Shown: positions 1 to 9,381 of the stretch, in pieces | Layout of the letters: the number at the start of each line of letters is the position of its first letter | Numbering within the stretch: the stretch's first letter is position 1 | DNA from: Rhodobacterales bacterium | Lineage (GTDB): Bacteria > Pseudomonadota > Alphaproteobacteria > Rhodobacterales > Rhodobacteraceae | NCBI GenBank assembly: GCA_025362795.1 | Contig: JANYFE010000067.1 | Span: 24,427-88,426, forward strand | DNA length: 64,000 nucleotides | Direction of reading: 5' to 3' | The notes under the pieces: model-generated | The model's database searches: none | The model's input: the letters and a program-made list of their open reading frames with translations, nothing else | What the model was told of the DNA's origin: nothing | Translations under genes and position numbers: made by a program

Positions 1-65
1 GCGGGGCCAGTGCCGATAACCAGTACGTCGGTGGTGATGTCGGGCATATTCGTCTCCGGGGTCAT
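1..65 (-). CDS. FAD-dependent monooxygenase, N-terminal fragment (runs off window)
   Basis: Only the first 21 or so codons are present. The minus strand reads MTPETNMPDITTDVLVIGTG and continues PA, a hydrophobic beta strand running into GxGxxA/G, the dinucleotide-binding start of FAD-dependent aromatic hydroxylases. The ATG at 65 overlaps the stop of the maleylacetate reductase (ATGA), so the two are translationally coupled; an internal ATG at 47 is the alternative start. Its position after a maleylacetate reductase suggests a phenol, resorcinol or chlorophenol hydroxylase. That role is inferred from context; the visible residues support only an FAD or NAD Rossmann fold. Confidence 0.6.
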   Translation of the reverse strand, partial: MTPETNMPDITTDVLVIGTGP

Positions 66-1120
66 TGTGGCGGGTCGCCGTGCCAGGCGCGTTGCAACAT
101 TGCGCGAAGGGACGCGCGATCAAGGGGGCGCGGGTTCCAGTAAGGGTTTTCCAAGGCAAGTCCGACCGCGCGATCAAGGTCAGATTCGGCAAGGCCAAAG
201 TCGCGCAGCGCAAGCGGCGCACGCAAGCGTTTCGCAAAGCGATGCAGTTCGCAGCCAGCGGGGCCATTCAGCAGTTTATCAAGAGGATCAAGACCTTCTG
301 AGCCGCCGTTATACGCAATGCTATGCGGCAGAAGGATTGCATGGGTTTCGGCATGCGGCAGAGCGAAACTGCCGCCGAGCGTATGGCACAATTTGTGATG
401 CAGGCTCATCCCGACCTGGCCAAGAACGACGCCACACAGGAACGCGCCATATTGGCTGCGACCACGGGCAATAAGATTTTCGGGGTTTTCAATAACTTGT
501 GGCAAGCTCTGCAACAACGCCTCCAGCCCCTGCATCGCAAGGGTGGCGGTCAGCGGGTTGCGGTCGCGGGCGTAGAGCGCCTCTGCGGCATGGGCCATTG
601 CGTTCAGCCCGGAGGCAACCGTCAGCGCGATGGGCAGCGTGGCGACCAGGGTCGGGTCATAGATGATGACCTCGGGCTGGACCTTGGGGTTTGTGATCGT
701 GGTCTTTTTGCCGGCTTCGGTCTGCCCAAGGATCGCGGTCGCTTCGGACCCCGCGTAGGTCGTGGGGATCGCGATTTGCGGCAAGTCAGTGTGCAGCGCA
801 AGCGCCTTGGCAAGCCCGATGGCAGAGCCGCCGCCAAGGGCCACCAGGCAATCAGCGCCGACGGATTTGACGAATTCAAAAGCCTTTGCAGTTACTTCCA
901 TCGGCGTGTGCATCCTGGCACCGGCGTAAACCTCGGCAATCCGGGGGCCGACAGCCGTGGCGAAATTGCGGGCGTTGGCTTGTTGTGACGCGGTGGAAAC
1001 CAGGAGCGCCCGTTGACTGCCCAGCGCTGCCAGTTCTTCTGCGACGGCGACGGCAGCCGGACCGCCAAAGCGCACCCGCATCCGAGCCAATTGCAGTGTG
1101 AACGCGGTCTGAAACTGCAT
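62..1120 (-). CDS. maleylacetate reductase (iron-containing alcohol dehydrogenase family)
   Basis: The 352-residue product has the normal length and layout of maleylacetate reductases, which reduce maleylacetate to 3-oxoadipate with NAD(P)H at the end of hydroxyquinol, resorcinol and chlorocatechol degradation. Visible features are the nucleotide-binding loop GGGSAIGLAKALA, the TTYAGSEAT segment typical of maleylacetate reductases, and the metal-site region NAMAHAAEALYA followed by HHKLCHTLGG and LPHAETHA. It is divergent from a LysR regulator, which probably controls it in response to a pathway intermediate, and is coupled by ATGA overlap to a downstream FAD monooxygenase. The family call is firm; the exact aromatic substrate of the pathway is not visible. 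Confidence 0.88.
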   Translation of the reverse strand: MQFQTAFTLQLARMRVRFGGPAAVAVAEELAALGSQRALLVSTASQQANARNFATAVGPRIAEVYAGARMHTPMEVTAKAFEFVKSVGADCLVALGGGSAIGLAKALALHTDLPQIAIPTTYAGSEATAILGQTEAGKKTTITNPKVQPEVIIYDPTLVATLPIALTVASGLNAMAHAAEALYARDRNPLTATLAMQGLEALLQSLPQVIENPENLIARGRSQYGAFLCGVVLGQVGMSLHHKLCHTLGGSFALPHAETHAILLPHSIAYNGGSEGLDPLDKLLNGPAGCELHRFAKRLRAPLALRDFGLAESDLDRAVGLALENPYWNPRPLDRASLRAMLQRAWHGDPPQ

Positions 1121-1200
1121 ACAACTCTCCCCATTTGCACTCTAACTTGGAAAGTTGTGGAACTTGATCGCAAACCGGCATCATTATATAGCTATCAGGT
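1121..1200. promoter_or_regulatory. divergent promoter region with a likely LysR operator
   Basis: This 80-bp gap separates the maleylacetate reductase (minus) from the LysR gene (plus), the usual arrangement for a LysR regulator and its target. It contains the perfect inverted repeat AACTT-N3-AAGTT at 1144-1156. That is a plausible regulator site, although it is shorter than the classic T-N11-A box. An AT-rich stretch, TATATAGC, lies at about 1185-1192. Function is inferred from position. Confidence 0.4.
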
Positions 1201-2151
1201 ATGAAAATTGACCCAAGCCAGCTGGAAGTGCTCGCGGCGATTGTCGATTGCGGTGGGCTGACCGAGGGGGCGGCGATGCTTGGCAAGTCGCAGCCTTCAC
1301 TGTCGCGCACGGTCGCGGCACTGGAAGCGCGGCTGGGGGCAGCGTTGTTTTACCCGGGTAGACGCCCCTTGGTGGCAACGGAACTGGGGCTGCGGCTGGC
1401 CGAAGAGGGGCGGCGCATCTTGCAGGCCTCTGGCGCAGCGGCTTTGGCGGTTGCCAGCTCCCGGGCGGGCAAGGCCGGGGCGGTTCGGATGGGGGGAACG
1501 CCGATTTTCATGGATGGCGTGATTGTTGCGATGATCGCAGGCTTCCAGATGCAGAACCCGGATGTCCGGATCGAGCAAAGCTATGGTTACGCTGGGGAAT
1601 TGTCAGAGCGGGTGTTGAATGGCACGCTCGACCTGGCGATTTGTCCGATGCGGGCCGAGGATGTGGCGGCGGGTTTGCTGTTTGATGGGGTGTTGCCGGG
1701 GCGCAATGTGATTGCCTGCCGCGAGGGGCATCCGCTGGCGCGAGCGCATGCGGTGACCGCGGCGGATTTACTGCGCTTTGCGTGGATCGCGCCGCCCGCC
1801 AATTCGCCGCTGTTTCAGGATTTGCAGCGGGTTCTGAGCGGGCTGGGGGCGGAGACGTTTCGGGTCAGCTATTCGGGGGGCAGTCTTTCGGCGGTGATGG
1901 AGATGCTGGCGGGGTCGGACTCGCTGACGGTTCTGCCCTATTCGGTCGTGTTCAGCTTGCGGCGGCAATACCGGATTTCGACACTTTCGATCAAGATCGA
2001 GCATCCGGATCGACGATTGGGGATATTGTCGGCCAACGGCGGCAATTTAAGTCCGGTGGCCAGGCGTCTGCGAAGTTTTGTGCTGGGGCAATTTGAAACT
2101 CTGGCGGCGACGATCCAGCACCGGGAGCGGCAGCAGGTGTGGCGGCGGTAA
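1201..2151 (+). CDS. LysR family transcriptional regulator
   Basis: This is a 316-residue LysR-type activator. An N-terminal winged helix-turn-helix occupies about residues 5-62, with the typical EVLAAIVDCGGLTEGAAML and the SQPSLSRTVAALEARLG recognition region. A periplasmic-binding-like effector domain follows (about 90-300). It is divergent from the maleylacetate reductase operon across 80 bp, so it is most likely its regulator, binding a ring-cleavage intermediate. The ATG at 1201 is the natural start because the DNA-binding domain begins directly after it. Its 3' end converges on the transglutaminase operon. Confidence 0.88.
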   Translation: MKIDPSQLEVLAAIVDCGGLTEGAAMLGKSQPSLSRTVAALEARLGAALFYPGRRPLVATELGLRLAEEGRRILQASGAAALAVASSRAGKAGAVRMGGTPIFMDGVIVAMIAGFQMQNPDVRIEQSYGYAGELSERVLNGTLDLAICPMRAEDVAAGLLFDGVLPGRNVIACREGHPLARAHAVTAADLLRFAWIAPPANSPLFQDLQRVLSGLGAETFRVSYSGGSLSAVMEMLAGSDSLTVLPYSVVFSLRRQYRISTLSIKIEHPDRRLGILSANGGNLSPVARRLRSFVLGQFETLAATIQHRERQQVWRR

Positions 2152-2302
2152 AGACGTCCAGTTCTGGAAAGACTTCGGAAGTGTTTAATATCAATAGGTT
2201 GAGTTTCGATGATTTACGATCTGTTAAGATCTGTGGGATTTCGGTGTTGACGGGCGCAGAGTTTTCGAAAACGCAGTTGCGGCAGACCGCCCCACAGCCG
2301 CG

Positions 2303-3202
2303 TCACGTCACGTGCAGCCTTGGCTCGTCCATCTCGATCAGATCAACCGCGTGCGATCCTTTCTGGGGGCCGTCCAACCGCAGTCGCCCGGTCACGGGGG
2401 CGACGTCGCCGTAGTCGCGGCCATAGCCCACGACGATGTGATTGTTTTCGGCAAAGCAGGCATTGGTCGGGTCGTATTCGACCCAGCCCGCCTCTATCCC
2501 GGCCCAGGCGCGGGTCCAGGCATGCATGGCATCGGCGCCGGCCAGTCTGGGTTTGCCTTTGGGCGGCAAAGTGCGCAGAAACCCGGCGACATAGGCTGAA
2601 GGGATGCCCAAAGAGCGCAGGCCGGAAATCATGATCTGGGCAAAGTCCTGACAGACACCACGTCGCAAGCTGAAAGCCTCCGCCGGCGAGGTGTCGACTT
2701 CAGTCGCCTTGCTGTCGAACTTCATGCCAGAGTAGATAGCAAGGCCGAAGTGTTCGATGGCTTCGCGGACCGAGCTGGCCCCGGCGGTGGCGGTTCTGGC
2801 GAAGGCGGCAATCTCGATTCCTGCGGCGATGCGCGGCGAGGCGGCGGTAAAGTGGTGCGGCGAGTTGGGGCCAAGGTCGTAGACACCGTTCAGTTCGGCG
2901 GGAAGCTGCGCCAAGGGGGGCGACATGTCAAAGCCCTGCGGATCCGCCGTGCGCGACAGGCGGGCGGCCATGGTGATGACCAGTTCGGTCAAGCCGGGGG
3001 GCATGACAACCTCGATCACCTTGGTGCCAAAAAAGTCTGGGAACTCGCGGCGTTCCAACGGTGGCGGGGTGACGGTCAGGACCGAGGCAAGGACGGTTTG
3101 CGCGCCCGCGATTTCGGCGGGCAAGACGCGCAGCAGCTGGCGGCCCGACCCGGTGGGGCGGTCGAATTCATATTTGACCTTGAGGTTGAGGCCATAGCGC
3201 AT
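2303..3202 (-). CDS. transglutaminase-like cysteine protease-fold protein
   Basis: The 299-residue protein has an N-terminal beta region (about 1-100) and a transglutaminase-like core. The catalytic triad is visible as RRGVCQDFAQ (Cys), DAMHAWTRAW (His) and VEYDPTNAC (Asp). The start at 3202 is chosen because its ATG overlaps the stop of the upstream gene (ATGA); an upstream in-frame start would run inside that gene. It is the third gene of a conserved set with a DUF2126 transglutaminase and an ATP-grasp/alpha-E protein, predicted from comparative genomics to form or remodel amide-linked peptides. The substrate is unknown. It lacks a signal peptide, so it is probably cytoplasmic. Confidence 0.82.
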   Translation of the reverse strand: MRYGLNLKVKYEFDRPTGSGRQLLRVLPAEIAGAQTVLASVLTVTPPPLERREFPDFFGTKVIEVVMPPGLTELVITMAARLSRTADPQGFDMSPPLAQLPAELNGVYDLGPNSPHHFTAASPRIAAGIEIAAFARTATAGASSVREAIEHFGLAIYSGMKFDSKATEVDTSPAEAFSLRRGVCQDFAQIMISGLRSLGIPSAYVAGFLRTLPPKGKPRLAGADAMHAWTRAWAGIEAGWVEYDPTNACFAENNHIVVGYGRDYGDVAPVTGRLRLDGPQKGSHAVDLIEMDEPRLHVT

Positions 3203-5595
3203 CAGCGAAGATATTCCTCTGTCAGGCGTTCGGACAAGGCGGCGATGCGGTCGCGGAATTGCCACAAGGCTTCGGTGGTCAGGGTTTCGGGGGCTTCGGT
3301 GGCAAGTGCTGCATGGCAGCGCAGCATGTCGCGCGCCAAGGGTGACAAGGCACCATGGTCATTGGCCCCGGGCAGCATATCGACCTGTATCTGCAAGCCG
3401 TCAATCTGGTGGCGGATCGAGCGGGGGTTCAACGGGTCAAGCGCCAAGAGGTCAATCACGGTGTCGCGCGACGTGCGCATGGTAAAGCGGCGGCGGTGGG
3501 TCAGGACGGCATCGCCAACCTCGACCGCGAGGTCAAGTGCGCCTGCGGGTGCCTCCGGGTCGGCAAGGGTGGCGACGAGGGCGGTCATGCCCATGGCGCG
3601 TTCGTGCAGGCGACCGATGGTCAGAAAGCGCCAACCAAAGAAGCGGTACATGTTTTCATGCACAAGGCCAGAGATGCCCGCGAGTTTGCGCAGCAGCGAA
3701 CTGAGGGCCCGGGCCGCATCATCGCCAGGGGTGACGGTGGTGGCCATGCGGCGGGCGGTTTTGTTCAGATCTGCCAGAGCCGACCAGGCGTCAGGCGAAA
3801 AACGGTCGCGGACTTGCCCGGCGCTGCCGGTGGCGTCTGAAAGAGTGTCGAGCAGGCCCTGGGGGATACCGGTGTCAGGATCAACGCCAAGGGTTTCCAG
3901 CAGCGGGTCAAGCACGTCAAGCAGCGGTTTGGCCATCGCGCCCGACTCGGCGAGGCGGATGTTGCGGGCACGCAGCAGGCGGACGATCACTTCAGTCCGT
4001 TCGATATAGCGGCCAAGCCAGAACAGGTTGTCGGCGGCCCGGGCGGGCAAGGCACCGGGCGTGGTGCGGCGGTAAGGACCGGTGGGCGGTGCCACCATGC
4101 TGACGGCGGGGACCGCGTCTTTGGTGACAATCCAGACATCTGCCGCCGATCCACCCCGCTGCATGGCGACAGCGGCGGGGTCTGGCGTCGCGCCGATGCG
4201 GGCAAAGCCACCGGGCATGACCTGCCAGCCCTTGGGGGTGCGGGCGAGGAAAACGCGCAGGATCATCGGACGCGGGGCAAGCTTGCCATCGACCAGCGCG
4301 GGGGTGGTGGACAGCGTGACGGCCTCTTGCGCCACATAATCCGCGCCATTGGCAAGTCGGTGAGCCAGTTCAGCCGGGGTCAGGTCGGAGGCCAGCTGGG
4401 TCTCACCCTGCCGGTCAAACGGCATGCCGGTGGCCAAGGCGGGGCTAAGGACCATGCGCTGCGGGGCCGACTTGACCCGGGCGCGTTCGGTGGCACCGCC
4501 GCACCACCAGGTTGCAATATTTGGAATGGCAAGGTCGGCCCCCAGCAGGATCGGCGCGAGTTTCGGCAGGAACGCCATCAGGGCACGGGTTTCCAGAATG
4601 CCGGAGCCAAGCGCATTCACCAGCGTCAGGCCCTGCGTGCGCAGCGCCGAGACGAGGCCGGGCGTGCCGAGGCGGGACTGGGGGTTCAATTCCATCGGGT
4701 CGGCATAGCTGCTGTCAAGCCTGCGCCACAGCACATCGACCGGGCGCAGGCCGGAAATGGTGCGGACTTTCAGGGCACCGTCATCGACGACAAGATCCTC
4801 ACCCTGAACCAGCGTGAAGCCAAGGTAGCGGGCGATATAGGCATGTTCGTAATAGGTCTCATTCAGGGGACCGGGGGACAGGATCACCACGCGGCTGTCG
4901 CGGTCTTGTCGCAGGCTTTGCAGCGTATCGCGGAAGTCGCGGAAGAAACCCGCAAGGCGGTGGATATGGCCGTCGCCGTAGATCTCGGCAAAGGCGCGGG
5001 AGGTGGCGACGCGGTTTTCAAGGGCGTAACCGGCACCGGAGGGGGCCTGCGTTCTGTCGGCCAGAACCCACCACTGGCCATCGGGGCCACGGCCAATCTC
5101 GAACGCGACGAAATGCAGGTAATGGCCGGTATGGGGGCGGATGCCGACCATGGGCCGCAGCCATTCGGGGTTGGATGCGATCAGGGCGGGGGGCAGCAGG
5201 CCTTCGGACACCAGACGGTTTTCGCCGTAAAGGTCGGCCATCAGGGCTTCCAGCAGGTCGGCGCGTTGGGTCAGGGCTTGCGAGACATGGACCCAATCGG
5301 ATTCGTCGATCAGAACCGGGATCGGACTGAGCGGCCACGGGCGTTCGGTGGACTGACCTGCGCCGTATTGGCGGAAGAACACGCCTGAATCGCGCAGGTA
5401 TTGTTCGGCGCGGGCCTGACGGAGGGCGATTTCGGCGGGCGGCAGGGCGGCGAAGGCTTCGGCGAAGGCTTGCCACAGCGGGCGAATCTGGCCCTGCGCG
5501 TCGACCATTTCGTCAGGGGTGCTGCCCAAAGGTTTGTAGTCGCCAAGGCTTTGCAAGGGCGCGGGTTTGGCCTTGGCTGATTTCTTGTCTGCCAT
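3202..5595 (-). CDS. circularly permuted ATP-grasp and alpha-E domain fusion protein
   Basis: The 797-residue product fuses two domains often encoded separately. Residues 1 to about 470 form the circularly permuted ATP-grasp domain (DUF404/DUF407 type), with MVGIRPHTGHYLHFVAFEIG, an ATP-site region around RLAGFFRDFRDTLQ, and YVAQEAVTLST near its end. From about residue 490 the alpha-E domain (DUF403) begins with PARAADNLFWLGRYIERTE, its signature opening, and continues with YRFFGWRFLTIGRLHERA. ATP-grasp enzymes of this type are predicted amidoligases. It lies 6 nt after the DUF2126 gene and overlaps the following transglutaminase by ATGA, so the three proteins are made together. No Anbu peptidase gene, a common partner, is nearby. 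Confidence 0.85.
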   Translation of the reverse strand: MADKKSAKAKPAPLQSLGDYKPLGSTPDEMVDAQGQIRPLWQAFAEAFAALPPAEIALRQARAEQYLRDSGVFFRQYGAGQSTERPWPLSPIPVLIDESDWVHVSQALTQRADLLEALMADLYGENRLVSEGLLPPALIASNPEWLRPMVGIRPHTGHYLHFVAFEIGRGPDGQWWVLADRTQAPSGAGYALENRVATSRAFAEIYGDGHIHRLAGFFRDFRDTLQSLRQDRDSRVVILSPGPLNETYYEHAYIARYLGFTLVQGEDLVVDDGALKVRTISGLRPVDVLWRRLDSSYADPMELNPQSRLGTPGLVSALRTQGLTLVNALGSGILETRALMAFLPKLAPILLGADLAIPNIATWWCGGATERARVKSAPQRMVLSPALATGMPFDRQGETQLASDLTPAELAHRLANGADYVAQEAVTLSTTPALVDGKLAPRPMILRVFLARTPKGWQVMPGGFARIGATPDPAAVAMQRGGSAADVWIVTKDAVPAVSMVAPPTGPYRRTTPGALPARAADNLFWLGRYIERTEVIVRLLRARNIRLAESGAMAKPLLDVLDPLLETLGVDPDTGIPQGLLDTLSDATGSAGQVRDRFSPDAWSALADLNKTARRMATTVTPGDDAARALSSLLRKLAGISGLVHENMYRFFGWRFLTIGRLHERAMGMTALVATLADPEAPAGALDLAVEVGDAVLTHRRRFTMRTSRDTVIDLLALDPLNPRSIRHQIDGLQIQVDMLPGANDHGALSPLARDMLRCHAALATEAPETLTTEALWQFRDRIAALSERLTEEYLR

Positions 5596-5601
5596 AAGGT
5601 A

Positions 5602-8600
5602 TCAGACCCCGAGGGGGCGGCGCAGGTCAAGCGTCATCGGGAATTCGCGGTTGGTGCGTTCTGCGGGGATGGTGCGGGCGGCACCCGGGCTGTGGCCCAT
5701 GGGGGTGAACCGCGACAGGCGGCGGGCTTCGGCCTCGTTTCCGTTGACCGGGAAGGTGTCATAGCTGCGGCCACCGGGATGGGCGACGTGGTAGACACAG
5801 CCGCCGAGGCTGGTGCCGGTCCATGTGTCGAAGATGTCGAAGGTCAGGGGGGCATCGACGGGCAGGACAGGGTGCATGGCACTGGAGGGTTGCCACGCCT
5901 TGTAGCGGACGCCTGCGACGGCCTCGCCTGCGCCGATGTTGGCGAGGGGGACCTTGCGGCCATTGCAGGTGACGATGTAGCGGTCTGGCTCGCTGGTTGT
6001 GAGTTTGACTTGCAGACGTTCGGTGCTGCTGTCGGTGTAGCGGACGGTGCCGCCGATGGCGCCGGTTTCGCCAAGGACGTGCCATGGCTCCAGCGCCTGC
6101 CGGATTTCCAGCTTGGTCGCCTCGTAGGTGACTTCGCCGCAGAACGGGAAGCGGAACTCGCCTTGGGCCACAAACCATTCTTCGCGCAGGGGGAAGCCGT
6201 GCTGGGCAAGGTCGGCCAGCACGTCGCGGAAGTCCTGCCAGACGTAGTGCGGCAGCATGAAGCGGTCATGCAGGGCGGTGCCCCAGCGGGTCAGATCGCC
6301 CTGCTGCGGGCTTTTCCAGAAGCGGGCGATCAGGGCGCGGATCAGAAGTTGTTGGGCCAAGGACATGCGCGCATCTGGCGGCATTTCGAAGCCACGGAAT
6401 TCGACAAGGCCGAGGCGTCCGGTGGGACCATCGGGCGAGAACATCTTGTCGATGCAGATCTCGGCGCGGTGGGTGTTGCCGGTCACATCGGTCAGGATGT
6501 TGCGGAGCAGCCGGTCGGTGAGCCACGGGAAGGGTTGCGGCCCCTGCCCCGGCATCGGGATTTGGGAGAGCGCGATTTCCAACTCGTACAGGCTGTCGTG
6601 ACGCGCCTCGTCGATGCGCGGGGCTTGGGAGGTGGGGCCGATGAACAGGCCGGAGAACAGGTAACTTAGCGACGGGTGGCGGTTCCAGTGCAGGATCAGG
6701 CTGGCGAGCAGGTCGGGGCGGCGCAGGAAGGGGCTGTCGTTGGGGGTGGAGCCGCCGACGACGACGTGGTTGCCGCCGCCGGTGCCGCAATGCTTGCCGT
6801 CGATCATGAACTTGTCGGCACCAAGGCGGGTCTGGCGGGCCTCTTCATAAACCGCGGTGGTGATGTCGATGCAGTCCTGCCACGTGCTGGCGGGGTGGAC
6901 GTTCACCTCGATCACGCCCGGATCGGGGGCGACGCGGATGACATTCATCCGCGGGTCGTGGGGCGGGGCATAGCCTTCGATATGCACCGGCAGATTCAGG
7001 CGCTTTGCAGCGGCCTCGGCGGCACGCAACAGGTCAAGATAGTCCTCCAGACTGACCACCGGCGGCATGAACACGCAAAGGCGGCCATCGCGGGCCTCGA
7101 CCGACAGGGCGGTGCGGATATGGCCGTCAACTTCGCGCAGGGGAGAGCCTTGGTTGATCTGATCGGCCTGCGGCGTTGCGGCGACGAAACTGGCCAGCGG
7201 TTGCGATTTGCGTTCGGGGGTCAGCGGGTTGACATCCGGCAGCGGCGCACGCGGAACGGTCGGGTCAACCGGGTTGATGTAGGGGTATTGCGACGGCGGC
7301 ACGAAGGGCAGACTTTCCAGCGGCAGGCGGTAGCCGACCGGGCTGTCGCCGGGGACGAGGAACATGTGGCCGCGCCGCAGGCTCCACTTTTCCGACCGCC
7401 AGCGTTTGCCGGTGGCGCGGGATTGCCAGCTTTGCACCGGCAGGATGAAGCCTGAAGGCTCGGTCAGGCCCCGGTTGAACACGGTGGCAAGGCGGTGGCG
7501 CGCCTCTGGGTCTTTCAATTCGGAATTGGCGGGGGTCACGTTTTCGGGCAGGTTGGCTTCCTTGACCAGCCATTCGGCAGGGTCTTCGAAGGCGGGCAGG
7601 ATGTTGCTGTCGTCAAGGTCCAGATCAGCGGCGATTTCGCGCAGCAATTCCTGCGCCTGCAACGGGCCGACGCCGGTTTGCGCACCTTCGGTGGCGATCA
7701 GTGCTTCATCCGCCCAGATCGGCTGACCATCGGTGCGCCAATACAGCGAGAAGGTCCAGCGCGGCAGGGTTTCGCCGGGATACCATTTGCCCTGCCCGTA
7801 ATGCAGGAAACCGCCCGGCGCGAAACGGTCGCGCAGGCGGCGGATCAGATTATCAGCCAAGGTGCGTTTGGTGGGGCCGACGGCGGCGGTGTTCCATTCG
7901 GGCGCTTCGAAATCGTCGATGGACACGAAGGTGGGTTCGCCGCCCATGGTCAGGCGCACGTCGCCTTCAGCTAGGGCGGCATCGACCTTGTGGCCAAGGG
8001 CGTTGAGCTCGTCCCATGCCTCGTCGCTGAACGGCTTGGTGATGCGGGGGTGTTCGGCGGTGCGGGTGACCGTCATCGCAAAGTCGAACTTGGTTTCGGC
8101 GTAGCTGGCGACGCCTGATATCGGTGCGGCGCTGCGGTAGTGGGGCGTGGCGGCGAGGGGGATGTGAGATTCGCCGGTCAGCAGGCCGGAAGTGGGATCA
8201 AGGCCGATCCAGCCGGCGCCGGGCAGGTAAACCTCGCACCACGCATGGAGGTCGGTGAAGTCAACCTCGGTGCCGGAGGGGCCGTCGAGCGATTTGAGGT
8301 CCGGGCGCAACTGGATCAGATAGCCCGACACGAAGCGGGCGGCGAAACCGAGGTTGCGCAGGGCCTGGACGAGGAGCCAGCTGCTGTCGCGGCAGGAGCC
8401 GGACAGGACGGTGAGGGTTTCCTCGGGCGTCTGCACGCCGGGCTGCATGCGGATGGTGTAGCCGACCTTGCCTGCGACCATGGCGTTCAGCATGACGACG
8501 AAATCGGTGGTGCGGCGGGCGTCTTTGGGAACGGTGTTGAGGAAAGCTTGCAGGGCGGGGGTCATCGGATCGGGGTGGCGGTAGATCGCAAGATCTTCGA

Positions 8601-8931
8601 CCATGTCGGGCGTGTAGTCGAACGGGTAGTTTTCGGCGGTTTCCTCGACGAAGAAATCGAACGGATTGTAGACGGTCATGTCGGCGACCAGATCAACTTC
8701 GATCTTGAGTTCCGTCACGGGCTCAGGGAACACGAAACGGGCGAGCCAGTTGCCGAACGGATCCTGCTGGTGGTTGACGAAATGACCGGCGGGCGAGACT
8801 TTCAGGCTGTGGGAAATCACCCGGGTGCGGCTGTGCGGGGCGGGGCGCAGGCGGATGATCTGGGGGCCGAGGATGACCGGGCGATCATATTGGTAGTGGG
8901 TCAGGTGGTGGATGCTGGCTGTGATCGACAT
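5602..8931 (-). CDS. DUF2126 transglutaminase-family protein
   Basis: This large protein of about 1,109 residues has an N-terminal transglutaminase unit and a long C-terminal DUF2126 region. It opens [19 protein letters not shown], and the catalytic residues appear in [14 protein letters not shown] (Cys), [12 protein letters not shown] (His) and IGLDPTSGL (Asp). The DUF2126 part includes [14 protein letters not shown] and [15 protein letters not shown]. The start at 8931 is chosen over one 13 codons upstream because it begins exactly at the conserved opening, preceded by GGGAA. It is the first gene of the three-gene amidoligase/transglutaminase operon. The biochemical role is unproven; peptide ligation or removal of peptide tags is the usual prediction. 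Confidence 0.86.
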   Translation of the reverse strand: MSITASIHHLTHYQYDRPVILGPQIIRLRPAPHSRTRVISHSLKVSPAGHFVNHQQDPFGNWLARFVFPEPVTELKIEVDLVADMTVYNPFDFFVEETAENYPFDYTPDMVEDLAIYRHPDPMTPALQAFLNTVPKDARRTTDFVVMLNAMVAGKVGYTIRMQPGVQTPEETLTVLSGSCRDSSWLLVQALRNLGFAARFVSGYLIQLRPDLKSLDGPSGTEVDFTDLHAWCEVYLPGAGWIGLDPTSGLLTGESHIPLAATPHYRSAAPISGVASYAETKFDFAMTVTRTAEHPRITKPFSDEAWDELNALGHKVDAALAEGDVRLTMGGEPTFVSIDDFEAPEWNTAAVGPTKRTLADNLIRRLRDRFAPGGFLHYGQGKWYPGETLPRWTFSLYWRTDGQPIWADEALIATEGAQTGVGPLQAQELLREIAADLDLDDSNILPAFEDPAEWLVKEANLPENVTPANSELKDPEARHRLATVFNRGLTEPSGFILPVQSWQSRATGKRWRSEKWSLRRGHMFLVPGDSPVGYRLPLESLPFVPPSQYPYINPVDPTVPRAPLPDVNPLTPERKSQPLASFVAATPQADQINQGSPLREVDGHIRTALSVEARDGRLCVFMPPVVSLEDYLDLLRAAEAAAKRLNLPVHIEGYAPPHDPRMNVIRVAPDPGVIEVNVHPASTWQDCIDITTAVYEEARQTRLGADKFMIDGKHCGTGGGNHVVVGGSTPNDSPFLRRPDLLASLILHWNRHPSLSYLFSGLFIGPTSQAPRIDEARHDSLYELEIALSQIPMPGQGPQPFPWLTDRLLRNILTDVTGNTHRAEICIDKMFSPDGPTGRLGLVEFRGFEMPPDARMSLAQQLLIRALIARFWKSPQQGDLTRWGTALHDRFMLPHYVWQDFRDVLADLAQHGFPLREEWFVAQGEFRFPFCGEVTYEATKLEIRQALEPWHVLGETGAIGGTVRYTDSSTERLQVKLTTSEPDRYIVTCNGRKVPLANIGAGEAVAGVRYKAWQPSSAMHPVLPVDAPLTFDIFDTWTGTSLGGCVYHVAHPGGRSYDTFPVNGNEAEARRLSRFTPMGHSPGAARTIPAERTNREFPMTLDLRRPLGV

Positions 8932-9037
8932 GTTAATTCCCAATTGCCTGCCTTCACTATCAGGCACCACGCCACTGGCCCGGTCAAGTGGCGACCGGAC
9001 CGGAAGATTTCTCGCCTAGTGCCTTTTCCTTACGCAA

Positions 9038-9334
9038 TTGTCGCGGTCTCGCCTGAAGTTTAGGCGAAAACCGGGTGGATCCGCTGGGGTTGCGGCCAAC
9101 GACCGCCGCCTGAAAACCGACATTCGCGGTTACTGCACCACCCGGCTGGGCCCGCCGCTGTATCGCTATCGCTACAAGGATTTACCGCAGGTCTATGAGG
9201 GTGTCATGGCGCAGGATGTGGGCGTGATGCATCTTGGTGCGATCAAACGCCTGCCCTACGGCTATCTGGCGGTCGATTGCGCCAAGCTGGGGCTGGGGCT
9301 GGGGATGGGAATGGCGATGCGCCGCGTCGCCTGA
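9038..9334 (+). pseudogene. remnant of a tail-fibre intramolecular chaperone (Peptidase_S74-like) domain
   Basis: In this frame the 98 codons resemble the C-terminal chaperone domain of tail-fibre and adhesin proteins: NDRRLKTDIRG, PPLYRYRYK, YEGVMAQDV, and GYLAVDCAKL. The usual opening SDRRLK, whose Ser and Lys form the self-cleaving dyad, reads NDRRLK here. The segment has no body domain upstream, no ATG and no convincing ribosome site (the frame opens with TTG), and ends in a low-complexity LGLGLGMGMAM tail. It is best read as a decayed fragment left by a phage-like or surface-protein gene, although a small free-standing protein is not excluded. Confidence 0.5.
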
Positions 9335-9381
9335 CGCAGTCGCCACAGCGCGGCCCTGCGGGCGTGCCGCAGGAATGGGCG

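Noticed and set aside
2261..2272. Palindrome GTTTTCGAAAAC between convergent genes
   Set aside because: Too little GC content for a stable hairpin and no T-run; probably chance in an AT-richer gap.
9049..9067. Hairpin TCGCCT / AGGCGA upstream of the S74 remnant
   Set aside because: Only six base pairs, no T-run on either strand and no gene end at that point.
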